Source: an uncultured Bacteroidales bacterium
GTDB lineage: Bacteria; Bacteroidota; Bacteroidia; Bacteroidales; UBA932
Length of the DNA: 5,564 nt
NCBI GenBank assembly: GCA_937899055.1
Contig: CALBPX010000106.1
Coordinates: 1-5,564, forward strand
Direction of reading: 5' to 3'
Shown here piece after piece: positions 1 through 5,564 of this stretch. A model generated the notes under the pieces. That model was given only the letters and a program-made list of their open reading frames with translations, had not been told where the DNA came from and made no database searches. The translations under genes were made by a program, and so were the position numbers. Each line of letters begins with the position of its first letter. Position 1 is the stretch's first letter.

Positions 1-24
1 GTATATCGGGATCAATCTCATAGT

Positions 25-67
25 AAAATGCTACCTTTGCGTTTTGCGGGCGCAAAGGTAGCATTTT
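25..67. terminator. Perfect 17-bp hairpin, probable bidirectional terminator
   Basis: Left arm 25-41 and right arm 51-67 are perfect inverse complements (17 bp) around a 9-base loop (42-50). The stem begins AAAA and ends TTTT, so on either strand the GC-containing core is followed by a short T run, as in an intrinsic terminator working both ways. It lies 24 bases beyond the exonuclease stop codon, which fits the end of the dnaN-exonuclease transcript. Each arm also contains TACCTTTG, a match to the Bacteroidota -7 box, so a promoter role cannot be excluded. Bases 1-24 show nothing recognisable. Confidence 0.7.
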
Positions 68-84
68 CGGCTGAAAAAAACCAA
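53..84 (-). promoter_or_regulatory. Possible leftward promoter overlapping the hairpin
   Basis: Read on the minus strand, TACCTTTG (53-60) matches the Bacteroidota -7 consensus TAnnTTTG. A TTG (82-84) lies 21 bases upstream and could be a weak -33 box. If real, it would drive a gene starting left of the window. The -7 box sits inside the right arm of the hairpin, so the match may simply come from the terminator sequence. The second TACCTTTG, on the plus strand at 32-39, has no TTTG at the right distance. Confidence 0.3.
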
Positions 85-90
85 TCCGGT

Positions 91-930
91 TCAGAACAGG
101 CGGCCGTTCCATTTGGCGGCCAGCCGCTCGCGCTTGAACTGCTCTTCGAGCCGGGCGAACTGGGCTTTGGTGTCGAGCGTGAAGGAGCCCTGCTGGATCC
201 AGGCGAAGTAGGACGGCTCCGTCTCGAATACCTTGCGGGCGGTCTTGCCCTTGTGCTTTCCGAAATTGATCAGGATCTCGCCGTTCTCGTCCAGGATGAG
301 GTGTCCGGAAAAGTCCACGTATTTCCGGCCGACGAAGGAGGCGAGGGACGCGACGTCGTTCCTGAGCACCTGATCGCGGTATTTGTCCGGCTCCTTGTAG
401 CGGTCCAGCTGGGCCTTGAGCACTTCCATTGTGGCAACGGTGTCGGCTTCAGCGCTGTGGGCCTCTTCCAGGTTCTTCTGACAATAGAACTTGTATGCCG
501 CCGAAAGGGTCCTTTCCTCCATTTTGTGGAAGATGTTCTGGACATCTATCAGCCGGTGTTTGGAAAAGTCGAAATCCACATCGCACCTTTCGAACTCTTC
601 CGCCAGCAGCGGAATGTCAAACCTCAGCGAATTGTAGCCGGCTATATCGCAGCCTTCCAGATAGGCCGCAAGGCTTTTTGCATATTGCCTGAAAGTGGGG
701 CAATCTTTTACATCTTCATCTGTAATATGATGAATGGCAGTAGATTGCTCTGGTATGTGCATCTGCGGGTTGATTCTCTTTGTCTTAATTTCCTGCCTGC
801 CTTGAGGATGAGCTCCGTCTTTGGGGTAGAGTTTTACTACAGAAATTTCTACGATGCGGTCTTTGGACACATCCAGCCCGGTACTCTCAATATCAAAGAA
901 TACCAACGGTCTTTTGAGGTTGATTTCCAT
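91..930 (-). CDS. DEDDh-family 3'-5' exonuclease (DnaQ-like)
   Basis: This is a 279-residue cytoplasmic exonuclease of the DnaQ/RNase T superfamily, which removes nucleotides from DNA or RNA 3' ends with two metal ions. All three Exo motifs are visible: ExoI FDIESTG with D13 and E15, ExoII GYNSLRFDIPLL with D105, and ExoIII with H158 and D163 spaced HxxxxD, which makes it DEDDh type. The IHHIT segment near residue 68 is also typical. The catalytic domain covers about 7-175. A separate C-terminal module (about 215-260) carries FGKHKGKT followed by PSYFAWI, resembling the DUF3820-type motif. The ATG at 930 lies 30 bases after the dnaN stop, so the two are probably one transcript, and the product may act in replication proofreading or repair. 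It is not a full PolIII epsilon subunit by any clamp or alpha-binding motif I can see. GC is higher over the C-terminal half (91-480) than in the N-terminal half. Confidence 0.9.
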   Translation of the reverse strand: MEINLKRPLVFFDIESTGLDVSKDRIVEISVVKLYPKDGAHPQGRQEIKTKRINPQMHIPEQSTAIHHITDEDVKDCPTFRQYAKSLAAYLEGCDIAGYNSLRFDIPLLAEEFERCDVDFDFSKHRLIDVQNIFHKMEERTLSAAYKFYCQKNLEEAHSAEADTVATMEVLKAQLDRYKEPDKYRDQVLRNDVASLASFVGRKYVDFSGHLILDENGEILINFGKHKGKTARKVFETEPSYFAWIQQGSFTLDTKAQFARLEEQFKRERLAAKWNGRLF

Positions 931-960
931 TAAGAATTATGTTTTGGAATTAAGAGTTCC

Positions 961-2079
961 TTAAAGCCTCATAGGCATGAGCAGTGCGCATATCTCCTGA
1001 TTGGCGTCGGTCTGCTCGGCCGGCTGCATCAGGGCTGCCTTGGTAGGCTCTGCAAGCTTGATGCAGATCTGGTCGTAAGGCAGGTTTGCAAGAATCTCAA
1101 TCAGGAACTGGCTCTTGAATGCAATCCTCATAGGCTCACCGTTATACTGGCAGTTGATGGTCTCTTTTGCACTCATGGAAAAATCCAGATCCTGAGCCGT
1201 AATCTCAAGTATTCCTCCATCTACCTTGAACACTATCTGGCCGGTTGACTGGTTGGCACATACTGCAACACGCCTTGTGGCATTCAGTATGTCTGCCCTT
1301 GAAACCGTTATGATATTGTTGTTGTTCTTGGGAATTACCTTGGTGTAGTCCGGATAGGTTCCCTCAATCAGGCGGCATACAACCAGCTGCTGGTCAAACT
1401 TGAAGAAGGCGTTCTTTTTGTCAAAGCTTACAGAAACCGTTTCGTCGGAAAGCCTTGCAAGGTTGTTCTTGAGGATGTTGGCCGGCTTTTTAGGCAGTAC
1501 GAAAGAACTCGGAGCTCCGGCAATGTCTTTTCTTTCAAAGCATACGAGCTTGTGGGCGTTGGATGCTACAAAAGTTGTTGAAGCTTCTCTGATGTCAAAG
1601 AAGATACCGTTCATTACCGGCCTCAGAGGTTCCTCAGCCGTTGCATAAATGGTTCCGTTGAGAGCTTCGCAGAGTACCCCTGCAGGAACCTCTATCTTCT
1701 TGGGATCCATCAGCATAGGCAGTTCAGGATATTCATCCGGCAATATGCACGGTATGCTTGCTGTACCGCTTGCCCAGGTAATGGTAAGAATGTTATTGTC
1801 CTCATTGGTCTGGAATTTTACCGGCTGGGTAGGGAGTTCCTTGAACGAATTGGTCAGCAGAGTGGCAGGAACAGCAATGCGCCCCTCCTCTCCAACTTCC
1901 TCAATGTCCATAATGGTCTTTAATGTTGTTTCCTGGTCTGACCCGGTGATTGTCAGGCTCTTGCCTTCCAGTTCAAGAAGGAAGTTCTCCAGAATCTGAA
2001 GAGAGCTTTTCTGTGGAACTACTTTGGAAACAGACAGTAAAGCCTGTAAAAAATCTGTGCTTGTTGCTGTAAACCTCAT
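961..2079 (-). CDS. dnaN: DNA polymerase III beta subunit (sliding clamp)
   Basis: The product is the ring-shaped dimeric clamp that tethers the replicative polymerase and other DNA-processing proteins to DNA. The 372-residue length is standard for the family (about 365-375). The N-terminus (MRFTATSTDFLQAL, then VVPQKSSLQILENFLLE) is the usual opening of clamp domain 1. Further clamp signatures are TGSDQETTL near 40-50, IPCILPDEYPELP near 110-120, a central segment ending in LVVCRLIEGTYPDY at about 233-246, and the C-terminal LLMPMRL, which helps form the partner-binding pocket. No internal damage is seen. The ATG at 2079 is chosen because it gives the canonical N-terminus and lies about 55 bases below a good promoter. 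The sequence before it is A-rich with no Shine-Dalgarno, as is common in Bacteroidota. The exonuclease gene follows after 30 bases. Confidence 0.97.
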   Translation of the reverse strand: MRFTATSTDFLQALLSVSKVVPQKSSLQILENFLLELEGKSLTITGSDQETTLKTIMDIEEVGEEGRIAVPATLLTNSFKELPTQPVKFQTNEDNNILTITWASGTASIPCILPDEYPELPMLMDPKKIEVPAGVLCEALNGTIYATAEEPLRPVMNGIFFDIREASTTFVASNAHKLVCFERKDIAGAPSSFVLPKKPANILKNNLARLSDETVSVSFDKKNAFFKFDQQLVVCRLIEGTYPDYTKVIPKNNNNIITVSRADILNATRRVAVCANQSTGQIVFKVDGGILEITAQDLDFSMSAKETINCQYNGEPMRIAFKSQFLIEILANLPYDQICIKLAEPTKAALMQPAEQTDANQEICALLMPMRL

Positions 2080-2134
2080 ATCTGTTGTTTTTATAAGTTT
2101 CTTATGAAGGACCCCTGCGGGATTCTTAACTTAG

Positions 2135-2167
2135 CAAATATAGTAAATAATCCGATTGGCAGACAAA
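2135..2167 (-). promoter_or_regulatory. dnaN promoter (Bacteroidota-type -33/-7)
   Basis: On the minus strand TTTG (2164-2167) is followed after 21 bases by TATATTTG (2135-2142), matching the Bacteroidota TTTG / TAnnTTTG pattern. Transcription would begin near 2128, giving a leader of about 50 bases before the dnaN ATG. The -33 box is only about 12 bases past the stop of the upstream gene, and I see no terminator between them. dnaN may therefore get both its own and read-through transcripts. Confidence 0.75.
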
Positions 2168-2178
2168 TTATGAAACTA

Positions 2179-3375
2179 TTAATGTTTGGCTCCGCCGGTA
2201 GGATCAATGTCAAAGCCTTCGCCGGTGCCTACATGGATGTTTCCGTTTTGCAGCTGGTCTTCATATTTGAAGTAAGGAAGGTTTCCGAATATGTTGCGTG
2301 CAAGTTGCTTGGCTTTTTCGGTTTCATAGTCTTCTGGCATTCTCCAGCGTCCGAACCCTACGGAAGGTTCGCGTCTGATAGCTTCTATCAGAGGAAGGTC
2401 CGGAATTATCTCGTTGTGAACGGCATCGGCCATAAGGTCCAGGATGTTGGCATTGCTCTGCACATAAGCTCTGGAGAGGCCGCATACGTTGGCTGTGGAT
2501 ATGAGTTTGTATTTCAGGAACTCATCTGCCAGAATGTCGTCAAAAGTCAGGCCGAGAGCCTTTTTGATTATGGCCAAGGTGCGTCTTGCCTGCTGTTTGC
2601 CAATGGCCATTGCGGAAGCGCAGTTCATAAAAGCAATTTTCGGGCAGTTTCCGCTTGCAATCAAGTCCATAAGCCCCTCCTTGCCTTTAGGCCCTCTATA
2701 GACCATAAGGTGAAATCCAAGATGGATTACATAGTGTTCCGGCTGGAGAAGGCGTGGGGCGTTCTTTGCAACATCCTCCGACAACCTGTCCTGCAGATAG
2801 TAGGCATCTGCTTCGCAGACAGATTCTTCCCAGGCCTTGATGTTCTGGCGGATAGGGTATGTGAGCCCTTTGTACAGTGGATCCATGCCGGTGAGGGTGA
2901 TGTTGAAGATTCCCAAAGTGTCTTCAGAACTGATTTTCCAAAGGAGGTTCTCCTTTTCAACTTCCAGGAGGAATTCCGTAATATCCGTATGCCTGTCGCC
3001 TATCTCAAACAGTTTGCGGTAAACTGCCAGACCACGCTCCCTGACGGGGAGGTCCTTGATATAGTCGTAAGTTGTACGGAAAGGTTCCAGCCATTGCTGA
3101 GGTGTAGCGCGTGGCTTCTTTTCTGCCTTGCCGGAAGAGGATTCGGCAGCCTGAGCCGCCAAAGTGATCTTGGTGGAAAGGTCCATGTATTTTCCCATCA
3201 GTCCGGAGTCCTGAAAATTCTGGAAGAAAACCGCTGCGTCGTTCTGGGTTTCGCCAAAGGCCGTAAGTTCCTTCTTGTAATCTTCCACCTCCTGCCTGAT
3301 GGCATCGTCTGTTATCTTCATGTTTTCCAGGCCGTCTATGTAGCCCTGGAGCATCATCTGTATTGTAGGATCCAT
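2179..3375 (-). CDS. Hypothetical protein, second gene of unknown operon
   Basis: I do not recognise this 398-residue protein. It has no signal peptide or membrane segment and looks soluble. Residues 1-77 look helical and charged (ENMKITDDAIRQEVEDYKKEL). A Ser/Lys/Ala-rich stretch at about 78-92 (AESSSGKAEKKPRA) looks like a flexible linker. A larger domain of about 93-375 follows, with conserved-looking pieces such as QPEHYVIHLGFHLMVYRG (211-228) and SVGFGRWRMPEDYE (338-351). The tail (380-398) is glycine- and aspartate-rich. The ATG at 3375 is one base after the stop of the preceding gene, which favours translational coupling. A TTG at 3384 would add three residues and overlap that gene. 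No promoter of its own is seen. Long open frames on the opposite strand are judged to be shadows, because this strand has the promoter, the tight spacing and a balanced, charged composition. Confidence 0.8.
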   Translation of the reverse strand: MDPTIQMMLQGYIDGLENMKITDDAIRQEVEDYKKELTAFGETQNDAAVFFQNFQDSGLMGKYMDLSTKITLAAQAAESSSGKAEKKPRATPQQWLEPFRTTYDYIKDLPVRERGLAVYRKLFEIGDRHTDITEFLLEVEKENLLWKISSEDTLGIFNITLTGMDPLYKGLTYPIRQNIKAWEESVCEADAYYLQDRLSEDVAKNAPRLLQPEHYVIHLGFHLMVYRGPKGKEGLMDLIASGNCPKIAFMNCASAMAIGKQQARRTLAIIKKALGLTFDDILADEFLKYKLISTANVCGLSRAYVQSNANILDLMADAVHNEIIPDLPLIEAIRREPSVGFGRWRMPEDYETEKAKQLARNIFGNLPYFKYEDQLQNGNIHVGTGEGFDIDPTGGAKH

Positions 3376-3376
3376 G

Positions 3377-4153
3377 TTATTCAATGTCTATAAGTTTATA
3401 CTTGCCGTCTTCTGTTTCCGGAGAGAGCCTCAGACAAACCGGCTTTATTTCCTGGCTCTGCCACTTCTTACATTCCTCCTGGAGAGTGTCGCGCTTGTCC
3501 CAGAGTTCATCAATCTCACTCTGATAGGGTTGCGTGCTCCACTGGATGGTATCCAACTGATTGGTTGCAATTGCCTTGCAGATTGTATCGGTGAACTCTT
3601 TGTAATATTCATCGCTGCAGTCTATCAGAGCCCTGAAAGACGGCATTGCTGCAAGAGTTGCAAAATCGGAGCTTGGCTTGGAAAGCATCTTGAGATCATC
3701 GGCGATAGCGGACAGCGTCCTTCCGGTATCGCTTCTTGTGTCGTTGTATTCCAAAAAGTCCGTAAAAAGCTTGTGGAACCCTTCAATGGTTCTCAGCCAT
3801 TTGTTTTTCATAGCCTGAAGATCCATCCAGATACTGGTGTGGGTGAATGTGTAGAACGGGTCCGCCTTGATTTTCTGGATTATATCGTTGCAGAACTCTG
3901 CAACGTCTGTCCACCCCATATCCTCTGCTGCCTGTTTGTTGGCAAACACGCGGTCCATGGCCAAGGCTGCCGCCCCGCCGGTGTAAAGCCCGTTTTCCTT
4001 GGATTTCTCCTCTGCCTCGTCGGCTGTAGAACATGTGTTCAGAAGTTCCAGCCATCTTTTGTAATAGTCTGCCTGATAGGGAGTTCTCGGGCAGTTTCCG
4101 AACCTACGGGCATATTCGCCGTAGAGCTGTTTAGAAGTGTCAAGTTCACTCAT
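3377..4153 (-). CDS. Hypothetical protein, first gene of unknown operon
   Basis: I do not recognise this 258-residue protein. It looks soluble, acidic and largely helical, with many aromatic residues (for example YQADYYKRWLELL at 26-38 and SIWMDLQAMKNKWL at 107-120). Residues about 211-232 (SEIDELWDKRDTLQEECKKW) could form a short coiled coil. There is no signal peptide or membrane segment. The ATG at 4153 is preferred over an in-frame TTG at 4231, because that TTG lies inside the -33 promoter box and the extra 26 residues would be encoded by the promoter and leader. The gene ends one base before the next start, so both products are probably made together and may form a complex (inference). 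The upstream neighbour is a broken sugar kinase with no obvious link. Confidence 0.8.
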   Translation of the reverse strand: MSELDTSKQLYGEYARRFGNCPRTPYQADYYKRWLELLNTCSTADEAEEKSKENGLYTGGAAALAMDRVFANKQAAEDMGWTDVAEFCNDIIQKIKADPFYTFTHTSIWMDLQAMKNKWLRTIEGFHKLFTDFLEYNDTRSDTGRTLSAIADDLKMLSKPSSDFATLAAMPSFRALIDCSDEYYKEFTDTICKAIATNQLDTIQWSTQPYQSEIDELWDKRDTLQEECKKWQSQEIKPVCLRLSPETEDGKYKLIDIE

Positions 4154-4201
4154 ATTAAATTTAAGTTTAAGCTGCAGGACTGATTGTTCCTGCTCAACAT
4201 T

Positions 4202-4232
4202 CAAATATACAAAATTAAGGTTGGGCAACAAA
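4202..4232 (-). promoter_or_regulatory. Promoter of the unknown two-gene operon
   Basis: On the minus strand TTTG (4229-4232) is followed after 19 bases by TATATTTG (4202-4209), an excellent match to the Bacteroidota promoter. The -7 box is identical to that of dnaN. The start of transcription would be near 4195, giving a leader of about 42 bases before the ATG at 4153. It fixes the start of the operon and argues that the pair is expressed on its own. Confidence 0.75.
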
Positions 4233-4276
4233 ATTTTTCAAAGCTTGTAACTAAGGAATGTCGGTTTTCGTATAAG

Positions 4277-4299
4277 ACTTGCCGCAAGTATCTGCAAGT
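4277..4299. repeat. Small inverted-repeat cluster (ACTTGC/GCAAGT)
   Basis: ACTTGC (4277-4282) is followed by GCAAGT at 4284-4289 and again at 4294-4299. The first pair makes a near-perfect 13-base palindrome and the outer pair could form a 6-bp stem with an 11-base loop. It is the only structure I see in the 4233-4346 gap, between the broken kinase and the unknown operon. It could be an operator or a weak terminator; the sequence does not decide. Confidence 0.35.
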
Positions 4300-4346
4300 G
4301 GTTTTATAATATGGACAAACAATAGATTCTATAATAGATGAGACAG

Positions 4347-4901
4347 TTAAAAATTACAAAATCCATCACCAACCGCGAGAGTGCTTCTTTGGACAAGTCC
4401 CTTCAGGAAATCCGCCATAAAGAGTTTCCCAAGGCAGGCTCCCCCTCCTTCATCACCGAGAATGAAGCCGGCGGAACGGACGTTCTTCACTATTTTCCCG
4501 TCCTTGAAAAGGCAGCTGTTGGAGCCGGTACCGAGAATGGCAGCGATTCCGTCACCATGGCCGCAAACCGCTCTTGCTGCAGCCAGAAGATCGGAGGCAT
4601 ATTCCATCTGCGCACCTGGATAAAGGGATGAAAGAGCCTCATGGAGGTCCTTCGCCACTTCAGGGACATCTTCTCCCGGAACGGTGATGAGACCGGCGGC
4701 ATAGTAATGCAGTGCGGTGACCTTCTCAGTCGCCCCTCCTTCTTTGAGTTCTTCCGCCGCCTGTCTGATTATTGCCATGATGGAATCTTTGTCCATAACG
4801 GCCAGGTTCATTCCCTCGGTCTTCACCGGAACAGTGGTTCCGTCCTTCAGTACTGCGCACCAGTCTGTCTTGGTGGCTCCGCTTTCAACTATAATTATCA
4901 T
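4347..4901 (-). CDS. Truncated N-acetylglucosamine kinase-like protein, probable pseudogene
   Basis: The product resembles BadF/BadG-type ASKHA sugar kinases, which phosphorylate N-acetylglucosamine or a related amino sugar with ATP in the cytoplasm. Visible motifs are the phosphate-1 loop ESGATKTDW (6-14), SDLLAAAR with the likely catalytic base D104, the phosphate-2 loop ILGTGSNS (122-129), and GFILGDEGGGACLGK (145-159). The ATG at 4901 gives the typical MIII(V/A)(E/D)SG(A/S)TKTDW start. Only 184 residues are encoded, while relatives have about 280, so most of the second lobe is missing. The last 17 residues (after FLK) look foreign. Skipping one base of the GGG run near 4411 gives DLSKEALSRLVMDF, a more natural helix, but that frame also stops soon, at 4304. 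The gene is therefore damaged by both a probable one-base insertion and loss of its 3' end. It is probably inactive. Confidence 0.7.
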   Translation of the reverse strand: MIIIVESGATKTDWCAVLKDGTTVPVKTEGMNLAVMDKDSIMAIIRQAAEELKEGGATEKVTALHYYAAGLITVPGEDVPEVAKDLHEALSSLYPGAQMEYASDLLAAARAVCGHGDGIAAILGTGSNSCLFKDGKIVKNVRSAGFILGDEGGGACLGKLFMADFLKGLVQRSTLAVGDGFCNF

Positions 4902-4951
4902 ACGTCTATGACTTATGGGACCTTTTGTTTCCCTATGCGGGATACGTCCTG

Positions 4952-4959
4952 CAAATATA
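4952..4959 (-). promoter_or_regulatory. Possible -7 box upstream of the kinase-like gene
   Basis: TATATTTG on the minus strand is identical to the -7 boxes of dnaN and the unknown operon. It lies about 50 bases before the ATG at 4901, the same layout as the other two. No TTTG lies 19-21 bases upstream; the nearest, in a T run at 4971-4978, is only about 12 bases away. The -33 support is thus missing. It sits in the 77-base gap after the esterase gene. Confidence 0.45.
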
Positions 4960-4978
4960 CTACATTCCCGCCAAAAAA

Positions 4979-5564
4979 TCACTTGCGGAGGGCCTTCTTC
5001 ACCGTCGGCATGATATGGTCAACGTACCTGACCATTCCGAGGTCAGTAAGGTGTATTCCGTCGACACATGCGTCCCCGTCATCTCCCAACATGCCTTCAG
5101 ATGGGACGTAGTACACCTTCTTCGCACCGGAGGCTTTGACCTGACGGAAGACCTCCTTCTGCTGAGCGTTCTTCGAGAGGACTTCTTCCCTTATCTTGAG
5201 GTCGACTATGGAATGAGTGAAGAGGGGATCTTCGACGAATATTACAGGGACATCCGGATGGGCTTCCCGTATTATCCTGAAGAACTCGAGAGCCCTTTCC
5301 TTCATCTGGTCGACAGTAGCGTTCGGGACATAATCAAGGATTATGAGGGAAGGGCTGCTGATCTTGGCTATAAGCCTGGCGACATCGAGGTCAAGCTGAC
5401 CGTTTCCGCTGAAGCCCAGGTTTATGACCTCCTTGTCAAGCCTACGGGAGAGAATGGCGGTATGTGCCATGCCCGGACGGCTTGCGCATCCTCCCTGAAG
5501 TATGCTCGTCCCGTACATCACTATCGGACCTGAAGCCGACGGACGTGCCACAGCGGGTCCTTCA
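4979..5564 (-). CDS. SGNH/GDSL hydrolase (Lipase_GDSL_3 type), N-terminus outside window
   Basis: This is the C-terminal 194 residues of an SGNH-fold esterase; the frame stays open to the window edge, so the start lies to the right. Numbering from the first complete codon, the catalytic serine is S20 in MYGTSILQGG, followed by CASRPGMA. Oxyanion-hole residues are G53/N54 in GFSGNG, and the third block is LDYVPNA (N81). The catalytic pair D168 and H171 lies in DGIHLTDLG. The string YGTSI-QGG-ASRPGMA with D-x-x-P-N is characteristic of Pfam Lipase_GDSL_3, whose members often carry an N-terminal GxDLY domain (not visible here) and total about 350 residues. In Bacteroidota such enzymes are often thought to remove acetyl or other ester groups from sugars; the substrate here is unknown. 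The following gene is a sugar-kinase-like remnant, consistent with carbohydrate use. The GTG at 5551 is not needed as a start. Confidence 0.88.
   Translation of the reverse strand, partial: EGPAVARPSASGPIVMYGTSILQGGCASRPGMAHTAILSRRLDKEVINLGFSGNGQLDLDVARLIAKISSPSLIILDYVPNATVDQMKERALEFFRIIREAHPDVPVIFVEDPLFTHSIVDLKIREEVLSKNAQQKEVFRQVKASGAKKVYYVPSEGMLGDDGDACVDGIHLTDLGMVRYVDHIMPTVKKALRK

Noticed and set aside
25..67. CRISPR repeat or insertion-sequence end
   Set aside because: There is only one copy in the window, no spacers and no transposase. A terminator or promoter palindrome explains it better.
28..933. A 301-residue plus-strand frame opposite the exonuclease
   Set aside because: It starts inside the hairpin and mirrors a gene with all exonuclease motifs on the minus strand.
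2104..3393. A 429-residue open frame on the plus strand opposite the second unknown gene
   Set aside because: It runs through the dnaN promoter, has no promoter or recognisable domains, and has an odd composition rich in Phe, Cys and Val. Similar antisense frames lie opposite the clear exonuclease and esterase genes, so they are a codon-usage side effect.
3374..4183. A 269-residue plus-strand frame opposite the first unknown gene
   Set aside because: It spans the leader of the minus-strand gene and has no signals of its own. The minus strand has the promoter and the tight operon spacing.
4902..4982. A longer start (27 extra residues) for the kinase-like gene
   Set aside because: The extension would be encoded by the intergenic -7 box region and lacks family similarity. 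The ATG at 4901 gives the canonical N-terminus.

Overview
The window reads as chromosomal DNA from a Bacteroidota bacterium, most likely order Bacteroidales (inferred, no database search). Three things point there. The protein sequences resemble that group. Upstream regions are AT-rich with no clear Shine-Dalgarno. Three upstream regions carry the same -7 box, TATATTTG, which fits the phylum's TAnnTTTG promoter consensus; two of them also have a TTTG -33 box 19 or 21 bases upstream. GC is roughly 50%.

All six genes are on the minus strand, so transcription runs from the right end to the left. From the right: (1) the C-terminal 194 residues of a Lipase_GDSL_3-type SGNH hydrolase, cut by the window edge; (2) an N-acetylglucosamine-kinase-like ASKHA protein that ends after 184 residues, about 100 short of the family length, with signs of a frameshift near its end; (3) a 115-base AT-rich gap with a small repeat cluster; (4, 5) two unrecognised soluble, mostly helical proteins of 258 and 398 residues, one base apart and sharing one promoter; (6) dnaN, the DNA polymerase III sliding clamp, with its own promoter; (7) a DEDDh 3'-5' exonuclease 30 bases after dnaN, probably co-transcribed. 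A perfect 17-bp hairpin closes the block at the left edge and probably terminates it.

The central block (about 480-4340) is a housekeeping replication pair preceded by an unknown operon. The right-hand block looks like carbohydrate metabolism: an esterase and an amino-sugar kinase. Base composition is uneven: about 60% GC over the C-terminal half of the exonuclease, 45-50% across the centre, and about 54% over kinase and esterase. With the broken kinase this suggests a rearrangement junction near 4350, or an assembly chimera. The unknown gene pair and the broken kinase are the most interesting parts. I see no CRISPR array, tRNA, rRNA, transposase or recognisable defence system.
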